Origin: Plumapathes pennacea
Lineage: Eukaryota; Cnidaria; Anthozoa; Antipatharia; Myriopathidae
Length of the DNA: 64,000 nucleotides
Direction: 5' to 3'
Assembly: GCA_964036295.1 (NCBI GenBank)
Contig: OZ038462.1
Location: 29,970,855-30,034,854 of the forward strand
Shown: positions 13,024 through 24,560 of the stretch, in pieces
Layout of the letters: every line of letters begins with the position of its first letter
How positions within the stretch are numbered: the stretch's first letter is position 1
The notes under the pieces: generated by a model
Told to the model about the DNA's origin: nothing
The model's input: the letters and a program-made list of their open reading frames with translations, nothing else
Databases searched by the model: none
Program-made: the position numbers and the translations under genes

Positions 13024-13029
13024 AATAAA
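13024..13029 (+). terminator. probable JADE polyadenylation signal AATAAA
   Basis: Canonical hexamer 333 bp after the JADE stop codon, followed by a T/G-rich stretch. Confidence 0.5.
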
Positions 13030-13075
13030 ATTATGTTATCCGCTAGCCCGGGGCTACTAAACTGTCATAGAATTT

Positions 13076-13181
13076 GTAAATTTACCTTTTCACCCCCAAG
13101 CTAAAAATTCAGATTGCCCCAATGAGTGATGCAGACTGAAGGAGAAATTTGAAGTTGATCATTCTTGGGGGTGAAAGGGTT
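13076..13181. mobile_element. relic of CCCTTTCACTCCC-type MITE
   Basis: The left end reads CTTTTCACCCCCAAGC and the right end TTGGGGGTGAAAGGGTTA. The same family appears at 54390-54600 and 59461-59850. Confidence 0.5.
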
Positions 13182-13809
13182 ATATAATGCTGAAAATTGG
13201 AAATAATCCCCATTCACCAGTTCTAATCAGTCCCAAAGTATCTACAGATTATTTCCGGCTCCCAGGGAGAACTGCTAGTCTGATCAAGTTTGAATTCGAC
13301 CAAGAGATCACCTGCCATTTTCTCAACACTCGACTACTACTCCATACAACTGTCGGTTGCTCTGATTACTCTAAAGGAGAAAACGAAACAAAAAAACAAG
13401 CGCAACTAGTCCGTCGCGGAAGTAACAGCGTAGTACTTCCTGTTGTGTGCTGAGTCACATACAGCGCGAAAAGCGAAAGAAAGATAGAAACCTTGCACAG
13501 CGTCTCGTCGCGTATTGAAAACTCAGCTGAATCAATATAGCACTGTAAAGAAGCAAATGTAGCCTGGATACGGGCCCTTGTTAGCGGCGAATGTTTCATC
13601 ACAAGTACATACGCTTATGTAAATCTGGTTTTTAGAGGTTTCTTTTTTTTTTAGAAGAAGCTCAGTGGTCAAGCTCACCAGGGTCCGTCAGGAGACGTCT
13701 TTCCTTGCGCCAGACATTGTGGCAATCAACAATATCGGCGTGACGTGACCACGTGATAAAGTCCGTACATTGACTCGGGACACAAACTGAGTGAACTCTT
13801 CATTCAAAG

Positions 13810-16800
13810 ATGAGCTGTAACGCAAGTTTGCCCATTCCCTGTGGTGAACATGGAGCTTGTTTGAACAGCAGTTCTTCAGGAAGCTCGTGTTTCTGTCAAG
13901 TTGGCTTTACTCTTGACAGTGGTGGGATCTGCTCGCAGCCAGAGTCGGCGCTGCCATATTCCGCTGTTGCTTCTTTCTGTTGGCTTTCCTTTCTGCTGGT
14001 GCTGGGCAAGCTACTCCGACTATATGTGGGGGTATTTCAGAAGCTGTATCTCCCCGCTTCAGTGATAGGTGGTTTACTTGGCTTGGGGATTCTGCAGTTG
14101 TCAAATCTGGACGATAATGTGGCCGCATTTATTGCTAGGAATTTTACCCAGGGCTGGTAAGTCAGTCTAGTTCGTAACGGGGGATCATGTTATAAAACAG
14201 AGAAAAGGAATTTTAATTTATTTCCTCAGGCAATATTTGCTTTCGGTTTTCCTTTCTGATTATATTGTATCATGAATATTCACATGACCCCCGCTTGGGG
14301 CAGGGGTGGAAGTCAGGTGGGGGGTGGGGTGGGGTAACAAGTGGTCACTTCCTTTCACTGAGTTGCATTAACTCTAAATCGCCGCTATCAAAATCGGCCC
14401 AGAAGAGAGAAGAATCTTACTTCAATATATACCCTCCCAGTTCGCTTCATGATTCCCAAAACAACCCTCTTCTGTTTACCACTGATTCACCAGTCTTGGC
14501 TTCCTCTGGTCCTTGCCTGAAAGTTTTCTCCCCTTTACTCTTCAGGTCCTCCTTGGCGGGTTTTCTCATCAATATCGTCTTCTCTGCCTTGTTCCTGGGT
14601 ACTCAGATACCGCCTGTCAAAACTATCTGGAAGCAAGCCGGCCCCCAGCTCATGTACGGGATGCTGGTGGCCTGGGGCCAGTGGATAGTAGCGCTCGTTG
14701 TGACAGGAGCAATTCTGGTAACTTGACTTTCTAAGATCAAAACCAAACAGAAAAAAAAAAATTACATCGCCAATCAATCAACACAACCCGCAGGGGCCAA
14801 AATAATCAACTCTAAAGAAGAGAGCAGTAGGACGAGAAAATGGTTTGCACAAACCACATCACAATGAAGCCCCATTTCACGCTCATGCGCAGTTCACGAG
14901 GCTGAGATATTTTGGCGGACCGACTGATGACAAAACTTTGTGGGCAGAGTCAGAGAAATGCTCCTTTGATCGTAATGAAATTAGGTGGAAACAAAACTAA
15001 TCTCAGCGGGGATAATTACTTGACTGTGGACACTCGCAGTTACACGGAAGGTCAAAAGTATTAGAGCTCGTTGCAGTTCCCCTCGCCCTCTACCCAACCC
15101 CCCTGAAAAATGTATCGGGTTCCGGTGAAGCTTGACGTACCATGTTGCTTCACAGATGCCGGTGTTCGGTGTGGACAGGTTATTCGCAACCCTCTTGCCA
15201 GTTGGGTTTGCAGGCGGCCATGGCACAGCTGGCGGACTAACCAACACTTACAAACAGGTGCTATATATTCTTCAAGCCCAATCTGCACCCATCTCGTCCC
15301 AGAGCCCGCCGTGTGATAAGTTCTCGTGACAAGCCTCAGACGCGGAGGGCCCTGGGAAAGAGGTCGTGCAGCAACTAATTTACTTGTAATGATTAATTGC
15401 AACTTGTAGTTTCTTTCTTTCTTCAGCTCGGTTTAAAAGCTGGAGGTGACCTGGGCCTAGCCAGTGCTACTCTCGGATTGGTTTTCTCCATTGTTTTTGG
15501 AGTGATGTGTGTCAACATTGCCACGTACAGGGGGTGGGTAAAGCGAGAGAGAATCGACACAGCGCAAGACGTCAGGATTTCTATCAGGTTAGCGAAAGCA
15601 GACTAAACTAAGCATTAAGAAAATGGGGGGGGGGGGGCAAATCTGTACCAAGATAATTAACACTTTCACTGTCAATATTGCAGAGTAATCAACCAAGAGC
15701 GGTTTAGTGCAGTCAGCGGTGTCTGGTATCAGTCACGTGCACCCAACCTCTTAAACTAAAATACATTTCACAAAAGTCAGCATATAAGTCGATCCAAACG
15801 AAACGCAAAGTGATCTCAAGTCGAAAACTTGGCGTCTACTGGTGTGACGTAGGGCTATACGTAGTGCATGAAACGTCAATAAGCGATTTCAGGATATCCA
15901 TCTTGAATCTTGCAATGAAATATTCTGCGTTTTAAGATGAGTTCTGTGGTATGTTGCAGAGGTGTGTATGCCACTGGGAGCCGGCCCGCAGCTGGTGTGC
16001 AGACCGTACGAGCAAGCTCCATTGATGTCCTGGCCCTTCACTTGGCTGTCCTGGGCATAGCCATGTTGTTTGGTTATGGAGTGAAACTTGGATTGATCGC
16101 CATAGAAAACACATCGCAGAAGCTCAAAGATCTGAGCTTTCTGTCCGGTATTCCTCTTTTCCCCCTTTGTATGGCTGGAGGAATAATCCTGCAGGTGTAT
16201 ATATTTAGTATTCTATTTGTATCATTGTTTCACTTTTAGGCTGCTCCCCTAGCTCTGTAACTTTACCCAGGCTGCTTTGCGCGCGCGAGAAGCTCTACCA
16301 GTATGCATTGCACGCCCTCATTTTGACTTAAGCAGCTCCGACTATCACCCTGGCTGTTTGCCTAGTATATGACCCACTGATATATATTTAGATAAAAATG
16401 TCATTACCCTTCATCTTTTTCGTCCCCTAATTCCTCTTCTTTTCCCTTAATCGCTTTACGTTGACCACTGCGGACATCTGACATTTGAAGTTCAACGTCA
16501 AAAGTTGGGTTGGAGGAGAAATTGAATTGTTTAAGTGAATTAGATCAGCAAAATAGAACAATTTGGAGATCGAAACGTCAGCGTAAACCACCTTGACGGC
16601 GTTACACTACGTTTACTCTGCACTGGGCTGAACTTACTTTGGTCTTGTAGCTCATCATAGAAAGGATCGACACCCTTAAGGAGCTGGTTGACGCCTCGTT
16701 AATGGAGCGCGTGTCTTCCTCGTCTCTCGACTTCCTCATCACCGCCGCGGTGGCCACTGTTGACGTCAGAGCCGTGGCGCAGGACATTGGACCATTGCTC

Positions 16801-18723
16801 ATCATCTGCACCTTCGGTTTCCTTTGGAATTTCCTTATGTTGGTCGTGTTTTCACGTTACCTCCTGCCTAATCACTGGTAAGATGCAAAGCGATGTCTGA
16901 AATGTTAAATATAATACAATATTGGGAGGCCACTATAAAGATAAAACAGCACACATGTCATTAACTCGTCTTCCACATCCTCCCTCCGCCCCCCCCCCCC
17001 CCCCCCCCCCCTTCTCTACATATTTTTACTGTATGTTGAGGGGGGGTTGCATACTGGAAAAGCCAATAGGTTTTCCGCCACACTTTTCGTTTACTCTTGA
17101 GTTTATAAAGCATAGAAAAAGACTGTATGTGAGTACTGTGTGAGTACTGTATACATTGATAGTTCAAATAAAGGCGTCTGTCTGTCTGTCTGTCTGTCAA
17201 ATTGCTTTCACCTGGGAGGAAGTCAAAACCTCACGAAACTGTTTGCTGAAAGAGAAAAATAAATTAAACGCTCTCTAGTAGGGTTAATACTTAAATAGGT
17301 CATGCAGTATAGGTAAATCAAAGACATAAAGAGAAGTCGTGGTTGGATCATTGCTGCCTGGCTTGCAACGGTTCTCCATACAATACTCCACATCCTGCTC
17401 AGTATTTAAGGAGAACATGTATTTTGAGCCATGATGCTGGGATTTAAAAGTTTAACTATCGCCCTTACCGTCGCTTTTAAGGTTCGAAAGGGCTATCGCT
17501 GACTTCGGCATGAACACGGGTGTCATAGCAACCGGAATGGTGCTGTTACGCATGGTAGACCCGGAGTCACGGAGCCCAGTCCCTGCTGACTTCGCCTTCA
17601 AGCAGCTTCTCCACGCTCCCTTCATGGGGGGAGGTATCTGGACGTGCCTTGCTCTGCCGCTTCTGCATGTTCTAAAGTAAGTCAGTAAGGGTCCTTTGAT
17701 ACAAAAGGCAGTCTAGCCTGCATAGCTGGCGGTCTCATTCTTGGTGCCGCGGGCGCGATTTTGTACTAGTTGGCAGCGGGGAGACTGAGGGCGAGCGAAA
17801 AAGACCGGCGCGGGGGTCAGGTTTCGTGTTCGGCTGCACCATATATAATACCCTATCTGTTCTTTTCCACCCTTCTTTACCTGTTCTTTTTCCCTAATCT
17901 CAGTAACGATATTGGATCGATCCCATCATAGCGGTTTGGCTCTAAGTTATAGAATACACTTTTTTTCCCCTTTCAAAGCGTCCAATCGCTAAAAGTGTTT
18001 CGTTTGCCTTCCAGCATTTGGATAGTGACCGCTATTTGCGTCTTTGTCTTCTCTCTTTGGCTGCTGGGTTTCTTGTGAGTATCACTATATTGCATACTTT
18101 TTTACTGTCGTCGCACACTTTCATCAAGGGGCGGATAACAAGATGCAAAAAAACCTAGAATAATTTTCTTTTTCAAAGTTGCAAAGAAAGTTGCGAGTGT
18201 CTGACACGCCGCTTGCATTGCCGCAAGTTGCAGGAAAAATTGCTGTGGTTTTCGGATAACTTTTGAAACCAACAATTATTGTAGTAATTGCAGCGCCAAT
18301 CACAGAGGCCGTAAGAAAACACTTTTAACCCTGAACCACAAGCCAAAGTACATTGCGAATAGACCAATCAGCAACCTGAAATTAATTTGTGCAAGAAAAC
18401 TTGCTTGCTTGCGGCGTGAGCAGAGAAAAATCAAGTTTTTCATTTGTTCCCGGTTGGCCAAGAATGTTGTCAAACTTATGCGTAGTAAACGCAAAACCAA
18501 ACCACACAAATATTTTCAACGGTCACCCGGAATAAGACGCTTTAATATTTATTTTTGTTTGTGTAGCTTTTACTTCCGCAAGCGTTACACCGAGCGATGC
18601 GTATGCAGCTTGTGCGAAGTGGAGAAACCCAAGCCGTCCTTCTCCAAGATGCCTGATTACGAGACTCTTACAGACACAGGGCACGAACTACAAGACCGGC
18701 TTCAAGGAGGGAATGACCAATAA
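13810..18723 (+). CDS. GltS/ESS-type sodium:glutamate symporter with N-terminal EGF-like module
   Basis: Nine exons predict 551 residues: 13810-14156, 14546-14717, 15156-15257, 15427-15587, 15960-16194, 16651-16877, 17482-17676, 18015-18074, 18567-18723. Phases agree throughout. Residues 3-41 carry six cysteines (3, 11, 17, 27, 29, 41) with EGF-like spacing, including C-x-C between the fourth and fifth. Then come about ten hydrophobic segments. The first half has GFAGGHGTAGG (about 191-200) and the second half DFGMNTGVIATG followed by LLRMVDPE (about 422-443), the two re-entrant loop signatures of the ESS (GltS) family, known in bacteria for Na+-coupled glutamate uptake. No signal peptide precedes the EGF-like part, so how it would reach the outside is unclear. 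The C terminus is short and polar. Spliceosomal introns show this is a nuclear gene, not bacterial contamination. The transported substrate in this animal is inference. Confidence 0.85.
16989..17011. repeat. poly-C run
   Basis: An uninterrupted run of 23 C in symporter intron 6. Similar runs occur at 20662-20683 (C), in the 22270s-22290s (G), 41635-41663 (G) and near 56690 (G). Confidence 0.9.
17179..17200. repeat. (CTGT)n microsatellite
   Basis: About five perfect CTGT units in symporter intron 6. Confidence 0.8.
17713..17810. mobile_element. relic arm of TAGCCTG foldback element
   Basis: TAGCCTGCATAGCTGGCGG followed by TCTCATTC and GGGAGACTGAGGGCGAGC matches one arm of the complete element at 19542-20793. 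No second arm is found nearby, so this is a solo or truncated copy in symporter intron 7. Confidence 0.55.
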
Positions 18724-19541
18724 AAAGAGGCAAAGATTCATAGATCGTTTAAATGACTCTCGCAAAACCAAAGTAACTACAGAGCCTGTTTAACAAAATT
18801 CAACCAATCAACAGCAAGAAGTATTCTTACCAATTGATCAAATTTCTAAGAAAAACAAGGGATTTTCATCGAGAATATCCGAGAAATTGGAAAAATTGTG
18901 GTGATTAGCTAGGCCAACTGTCCAATTAGGTGAGAGTCCAATCACCTTTAGAGAAAATAGCTTCAGACTGTCAGATTCTGCAATCTCAGCCAATCACATA
19001 CAAACGTGCAAACGTGTCTCCATTTTACAACCAATCATACAATCAATCGAAGGTTTCTCAAGCTGCTGTTTAACTGACTGGAGAGTTTTTCGTGACTGGC
19101 CCTGTGATTGCTTTGGCTGCGAGTACTTCCATGCAAAACTGCCCGATCGACTGAAGGATTGTTACACGCTGCAACATTTTCGTGCACCGTCTCATCTTGC
19201 GAGCTATTTTTGTAACTTGTTTAGCAAAGCAAAATATTTCTTCTCTCTGCCTCGTAACGATGAATCAATGCATGAAAACTTGTGGCGCGCAAACAGGCTA
19301 TGATGTAGAGAAACAAATACGGGGACGTCTGTTATAAATGTATCGGGTTTAATCGGGAAAATCTCTACTCAGAATAATTCTATATTGTGGTTCTCTTTCC
19401 TCGTGATCAGTCAAATTAGGAAATTTCTGGTACCAAGGATATTTATTTTATGCAATGCATGCAGGAATAGATATATCAATCCCCTCTTGTTTATATTTTT
19501 AACAAAATCAGGCTATGAGAACAAAACATCCCGAACTTTCC
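18724..19541. other. spacer after the symporter gene
   Basis: Convergent interval with no gene. It contains degenerate words such as AACCAATCA and AGAAACGC-type motifs that resemble the arms of the element at 60850-61203, so it may be old transposon sequence. An AATAAA overlaps the symporter stop codon (18719-18724). Confidence 0.4.
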
Positions 19542-20793
19542 TAGCCTGCGTAGCTGGCGGTCTCATTCGATGCGGTTGAACAGTGTTCACGGGCGCCATT
19601 TCAGTGTACTGATGGCGGATGGGAGACTGAGGTCGAGTGACAAAACTACGGAGTGGGGGCGTGGGAAAAGGGTCGTGACTAAACTGGATACTCCAAAATC
19701 AGGTTTCCGAGTGAAGACTGGGACCAAAACAACGAGTTATCGGCGAAGTCGTCCGGGGCCGTTTACGAACACTGTGGACAAAAAAACGACCTCGGTTCGT
19801 CTGAAGCATCTGACACCGGAAGACAGTCAAATAAAATTCGGCACTGGAAAGGTTTTAGAAGGAAAAAATTAGCTCGGGGAGAAAATACTAGAGAAGAAAG
19901 GCTTGTTCTGACTGATCTGGCACAGATGAATATTTACACCGAAGATAAAAAAATCCCACCGCGTGAACTGTTCCGGAGAGCGATTGAAACGGCTTGTGTA
20001 CGATCCTGTGTTTCTTGATCAGTCTTAACTCCAGAAGACGAACGCATTCACGATAAGACATGCAATCAAGATTTAAGCATTCCGAGCGAAGGTGCGAACT
20101 GTCAAAAATCTCCACAGGAATGATAAGTAAATAGGAATAATAATGAAGCCCATAGAAGCCAACAGTTATAGACGGATCAGATTTCCAACGTATCCTAAAA
20201 ATATGTAGATATTTATCCGTATTTACTGTATTAGGATGCTTATATAGATACGTTATTTTCATCCAAAACCACTATGTTCTCGAGCAAATGGCCGGCTGAC
20301 CCGAAATTTTACAAATAAACAGTAATATTGTCCTTTTCACGTTCACGACTACAATGCTTCTTGTGTGTATCTGGTGTTGACTGGTTACAATTTCGACTCA
20401 TGTCTTGAGCCGCTTCAGTTTTATTTGGAGTTGACCTCCACATCCGTGTAATAAGGAACACAGGCGGCGCGACGCGGCCAGCCGAACGGACTTGCTAATG
20501 CGCGCCAAGCAAACTTTCAAAACATCAACGTCACTGTCGTACGGTTTTCGGAACACGGTCCGAGCTGACGAAAATTTAATTTTTGATTCGGTCCCAGTTT
20601 CCTATCGGAAACCTGATTTTGGAGTATCCAGTTTAGTCACAACCGTGGGAAAAGACCGCCTCCCCCCCCCCCCCCCCCCCCCCGCCCCGTAATTTTGTCA
20701 CTCGACCTCAGTCTCCCATCCGCCATCAGTACAAAATGGTGACCGTGAACACTGTTCAATCGCATCGAATGAGACCGCCAGCTACGCAGGCTA
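19542..20793. mobile_element. 1.25 kb foldback (Mutator-like) element with 9-bp target duplication
   Basis: Flanked by the direct 9-bp repeat GAACTTTCC (19533-19541 and 20794-20802). Both ends begin TAGCCTGCGTAGCTGGCGG when read inward, and the inverted arms extend roughly 230 bp, through GATGGCGGATGGGAGACTGA and CAGGTTTCCGA words. A 22-C run sits in the right arm (20662-20683). The 9-bp duplication is typical of Mutator-like elements. Interior open frames (for example minus strand 19888-20262, 124 codons) show no transposase motif, so it is non-autonomous. Located between the convergent symporter and sulfotransferase genes. Confidence 0.8.
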
Positions 20794-21032
20794 GAACTTT
20801 CCTATTTCCAAGTTGCCTTTTAATCTGTGTTTCGACAGAGGGCTGAGTGCAAAGCCTTATTTCACACCTTCACTTCACGTAAATCCAACTCATTTTTTTG
20901 CACTAGGCCTCGCTCTGAAACAGAGGCCAAAATGGCATATTTCGACTTTCGGGTAAGAATTTTGACCAATCAGCAAATTGTATACTTGCCGGTTCCTAAA
21001 AGCAACATCTTTATATTCAAACCGTTCTGCAA

Positions 21033-23654
21033 TTAAACTTTGGGTAGTGGATATGAAAACAAAGTGTAGTCCGGAATATATTTCTTCATAACCTTCTTGA
21101 GCACTTTGGGATGGACTGTCCTCATTTGTCTGTCAAAATCTGAATGATCTACTCGCTTGTAGAAACTCTGCTGCTCTGGAAAAGTCACTTTCGTACCATC
21201 GACTTTTAGTCTTTCTAGGACCTCTTGGGCATCTGGAAGTAGGTTTTCAAAAGACCCAACGAAGTTGTACGCCACAGCACATGGCTGACACAATTTATAA
21301 TACGGCATCCAATGCTCGTTCATGTTCTCCGCTTTAGTGCCAGATAAATGCTGGAAAAACTCCCCTAGTGAAACATCATCTCCTTTCGGATGTTTACCGG
21401 CGTTTTGGCGATATGTCTTGACAATCTTCTCTCCGTACCTCCGATGAAAATAGGTGTTATTGAGCACGAATTTATTACTGTACGCAGATACGAGTCTATC
21501 CAACGGTTCCCTCACAAACATAAACTTGAAGTAGGTCTTCAACTTGCGCTCGGCGGCCAGTGGTGCAAGATCGGTGAGAAATTGAAATTTTTTGCGTTCC
21601 ACTTTCGGAATGTTGTTCACATCAGCTGCCTGTCGATCTAGGACCATCAGGACTCGCTTCCAGTTTGCAGAGGCGACTTTCGGCACGTAGCAGAACAAAA
21701 ACTTGTATTCATCGTTGACTATAATGTGTTTGAAGAGGATTTGCTTCTCTTGAAGTGAGAGTCGAGCCAATGATCTCCGCTTCTCCCTTGAGCATGCTAT
21801 GTCTATCTTCTTCAGCCTATCTTGGCTTGATAACTACAAACAAAACATCAGTTTTAACAAGATATCGGAAAAGTCTGAATACATGTAACAAGATATTACA
21901 TTTATTTCTGGTTTATTCTGTTTTGTTTTCCTGTGTCTAATACAAAAAAACGTAACTAAACCAATTTTCGCTACTTACGTGAGACGAGGAAAGCATCTTC
22001 GCATGGGATACTGGCGAGGCAAAAAACAGTAGGGACAGACATAGTGGATGAGAGTTATACTCCATGACCTTGAAAACTATTTTCCCGGGGTCGGATGGAG
22101 TTACTCTCAGATAAATATCAGCTGGTAGAACTTTATAGCATTCATTTGATAGTTTGCACGTTCGTAAGCCAGTCAAACAACTAATTCTCACTACTCGCTT
22201 TTACACATTCCTCTCGAATGATAAGGGAAAAATGTGATCTTGAAAAGGTTACCCAAATGCCAAGAGGGCCTAGATGGGGGGGGGGGGGGGGGGGGGGGTC
22301 TGCATAACACTTAACAGTAAAAATTTCAGGCTCATAACAGTTAACAGTAAACCCCATCTAGGCCCTCTGGTCTGTTTTATTTAATATCTAGTCTTGTAAC
22401 ACTTAACTGTATTTTTTACATAACACTTAACATTAATTTTTTGGGCTTCATAACACTTAACAGTAAAAAATTCAGGCCCATAACACTTAACAGTAAACCC
22501 CAACTAGGCCCTCTGCCAAGGCTGTAGCCTGCTAATATTGAGGCTCCTCTGTGGAAAATGGCCAATTGCATGGTTTGCATAACCTATTGTACTCAAGAAA
22601 GAAAACTTCCGCTTCCGCGTGGGCAGTGAAGCGGGATGAAATGAAAAAGTTGCAAAAAAATTGAATGCTCCAAATTTAAAGCGTATGTTAATGCCGACAT
22701 GCCACTGACGATGAATATATTTTCTTTCCATAACTTGAATATTCTAAACATTAATACAGAATAAGCTAATATGAAAGTAAAGGCATTTCGAGCCCCTCGA
22801 GGCAAACGTCCCACAAAAGTAAGGAATATCTTCTTATACATATTGAAATTTTGTCTTGATTTTCATAATAAAAGGGTTCGACCAAGTGCGCAATGAACAG
22901 AGTTCACATCAAAGGACACTCCGTAATTATTTTAGACGGAAAACCCAACAAAAAGAGAAAAAGATATCAACTGCGCTAATTGATCGAACGTGCCTTTTCA
23001 TGACGGCAAGGAAAGCACTATTTGACCATCGCATAAACTACTTCCTAACCAAATGAACACAAAGTTATCACACGGAAGAAACAATGGTCACAGCTTTTCC
23101 TCTTCCGGAGTTGTCGATATTAATATAAATAGAGGATCTGGTTTCGCTGCTCGTTTCGGTCATGTCGCGCTTCACCGCAACAGACACAACTAACGCCGAG
23201 AACTGCAGAAAAACCAACTGTTTACGAGTCAAAATACACTGCATCTTTCTGTCGTGTATTTAGGAGCGCTTTCCACAACGAGCGAACCAACAAAGGGCTC
23301 TATTTAAAAAGGCGAGTTGCGGGCAGCCTAACAGAGCCCTCAGTAAATAATGACGATTTATCGCAGCTGTAAGTCCACTTGATGCGATTCATTCGGTGAA
23401 TGAAGTTAGAACAACGAATACAGTGAAATACAGGCTCAATTGTCTCATACAATACCTGCATTATCATCTTGATAGCGTCTGATGACTTTCATTCCCGTTG
23501 CAATCTGGTGCTGACTTCTTTCGATCGCGCTTTCTGATCGCAACATCGCCATAAACACGACCGCACAGAGGAAAACAAACATCACTGCCTGCACTTTTCT
23601 CGTAGCCCATTTCCCCCAACAGCGCATTTTTGTTCTGAGACCGTAGGCCTTCAC
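21033..23654 (-). CDS. carbohydrate sulfotransferase (HNK-1ST / chondroitin 4-O family)
   Basis: Three exons on the minus strand: 23654-23456, 22010-21979 (a 32-nt microexon), 21833-21033; 343 residues. Residues 1-10 are basic, followed by a single hydrophobic segment (VQAVMFVFLCAVVFMAML, about 22-39), giving a type II Golgi membrane protein. The catalytic domain has the 5'-phosphosulfate site CYVPKVASANWKRVL (Pro near residue 128) and the 3'-phosphate site FVREPLDRLVSAYSNKF (about 183-199), both typical of the CHST8-14 group. It should transfer sulfate from PAPS to a glycan (chondroitin, dermatan or HNK-1 type acceptor); which one cannot be read. The end, DYTLFSYPLPKV, matches the usual YxLFxY finish. 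The microexon acceptor follows a fine pyrimidine tract, and phases 1 and 0 agree. A short conserved-looking stem joins the anchor to the catalytic part. Confidence 0.85.
22264..22513. mobile_element. 250-bp MITE with 6-bp target duplication in sulfotransferase intron 1
   Basis: Flanked by TGCCAA direct repeats (22258-22263 and 22514-22519). The ends read GAGGGCCTAGATGGGG and CCCCAACTAGGCCCTC. The interior consists of a poly-G run and four to five copies of ATAACACTTAACAGTAAA-type units, plus an internal copy of the end (CCCCATCTAGGCCCTC near 22355-22370). Non-coding. Confidence 0.7.
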
Positions 23655-24289
23655 AAAGCACGATAATTTTTAAAGATGGAGTGAAAGTATTTTGTGACAA
23701 TCTGCTTTCTTTTCCGATGAGTGACAAGCTGAACGCCAGGGGACCAATAGGATTGAGATATCAGTGGTCAAGTGAGAGCTAATTTAGGTGTGTGCGTGTC
23801 GGCAGTTTGCCAGTTGTAAATGCAAGCAAAAGAAGACAAGTCAACTTATAGCACTTTTTTACTCTGGAATTCTCTGCCATTTGCACTATAGTTTTTGCTG
23901 TGGACAGCCGGGTTTTCTTTATTTAATTTAAATTAACTTCATTTAATTTAATTTAATTTAATTTAATATCTTTTTTATTTTTTGACTGGAAACGTAATTC
24001 AGTGGCTGACAGGTCTGCACATTCTTTCTTTCCCTCTCTTGTAGCCGTTTTGAAAATGTTCAAATACCGGTGTCACGGAGCCCTGCATTCACAGAATATT
24101 AACATCAATTGAATATAATAACAACAACAACATAACGTACCATTTGGCCAAAAATCTTGATTATTGCAAAATCAACTGTCGCACTCTAAAAAGATCAACA
24201 AGTTCAAGTTGAAGTTAAACTAAATCAGTCAGAACCTGCTCAGCTGTGCAAACAAGAATGAAGCCGTGAATAATAAGGCTCATATAATT

Positions 24290-24560
24290 TATTTTAATAA
24301 CCAGTAATAATAAGGCTTATAATATATTTATTTTAACACAGTGACGTGCACGTTGCAAACTCACTCTCGGAGGTGAGGCAAGGCGCATAAAAAGGGCGCG
24401 CAGAAGGGCTCTCCTTTCTCGTCCCAGTCTTTCGCGCCTTGTTTCTTTCTTTCCGCTTGTTTCTACGCCGTGCTTCAGTGTGGTGGGAGCCTGGAACAGA
24501 CTACTGCCGATCAAATAGAAAAAGTAGCTGCCACTTTGTAATAATTTTTGCATTTAAATT
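24290..24560 (+). repeat. third copy of the CARD-unit 3' segment
   Basis: Matches 33870-34285 and 38940-39370 closely, including AATAATAAGGCT, the core GCGCGCAGAAGGGCTCTCC and the end TTTTGCATTTAAATTAGC. Because the end junction in this copy agrees with the second duplicate, the segment is a dispersed repeat incorporated in the duplicated unit. The minus-strand frame it contains is the same in all three copies, with no family similarity. Confidence 0.65.

Larger units (their letters stand above)
12692..13809. other. JADE 3' UTR and spacer before the symporter
   Basis: Contains the JADE 3' untranslated region with an AATAAA signal at 13024-13029, a relic of the TTAA-type CACTCCC element (13076-13181) and unique sequence up to the next start codon. 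A CCACGTGA E-box-like site lies at 13749-13756, about 55 bp before the symporter ATG. No further gene is supported; the 88-codon frame at 13187 has no family likeness. Confidence 0.55.

Noticed and set aside
19888..20262. Candidate transposase frame inside the 1.25-kb foldback element
   Set aside because: 124 codons without DDE, zinc-finger or other transposase motifs.
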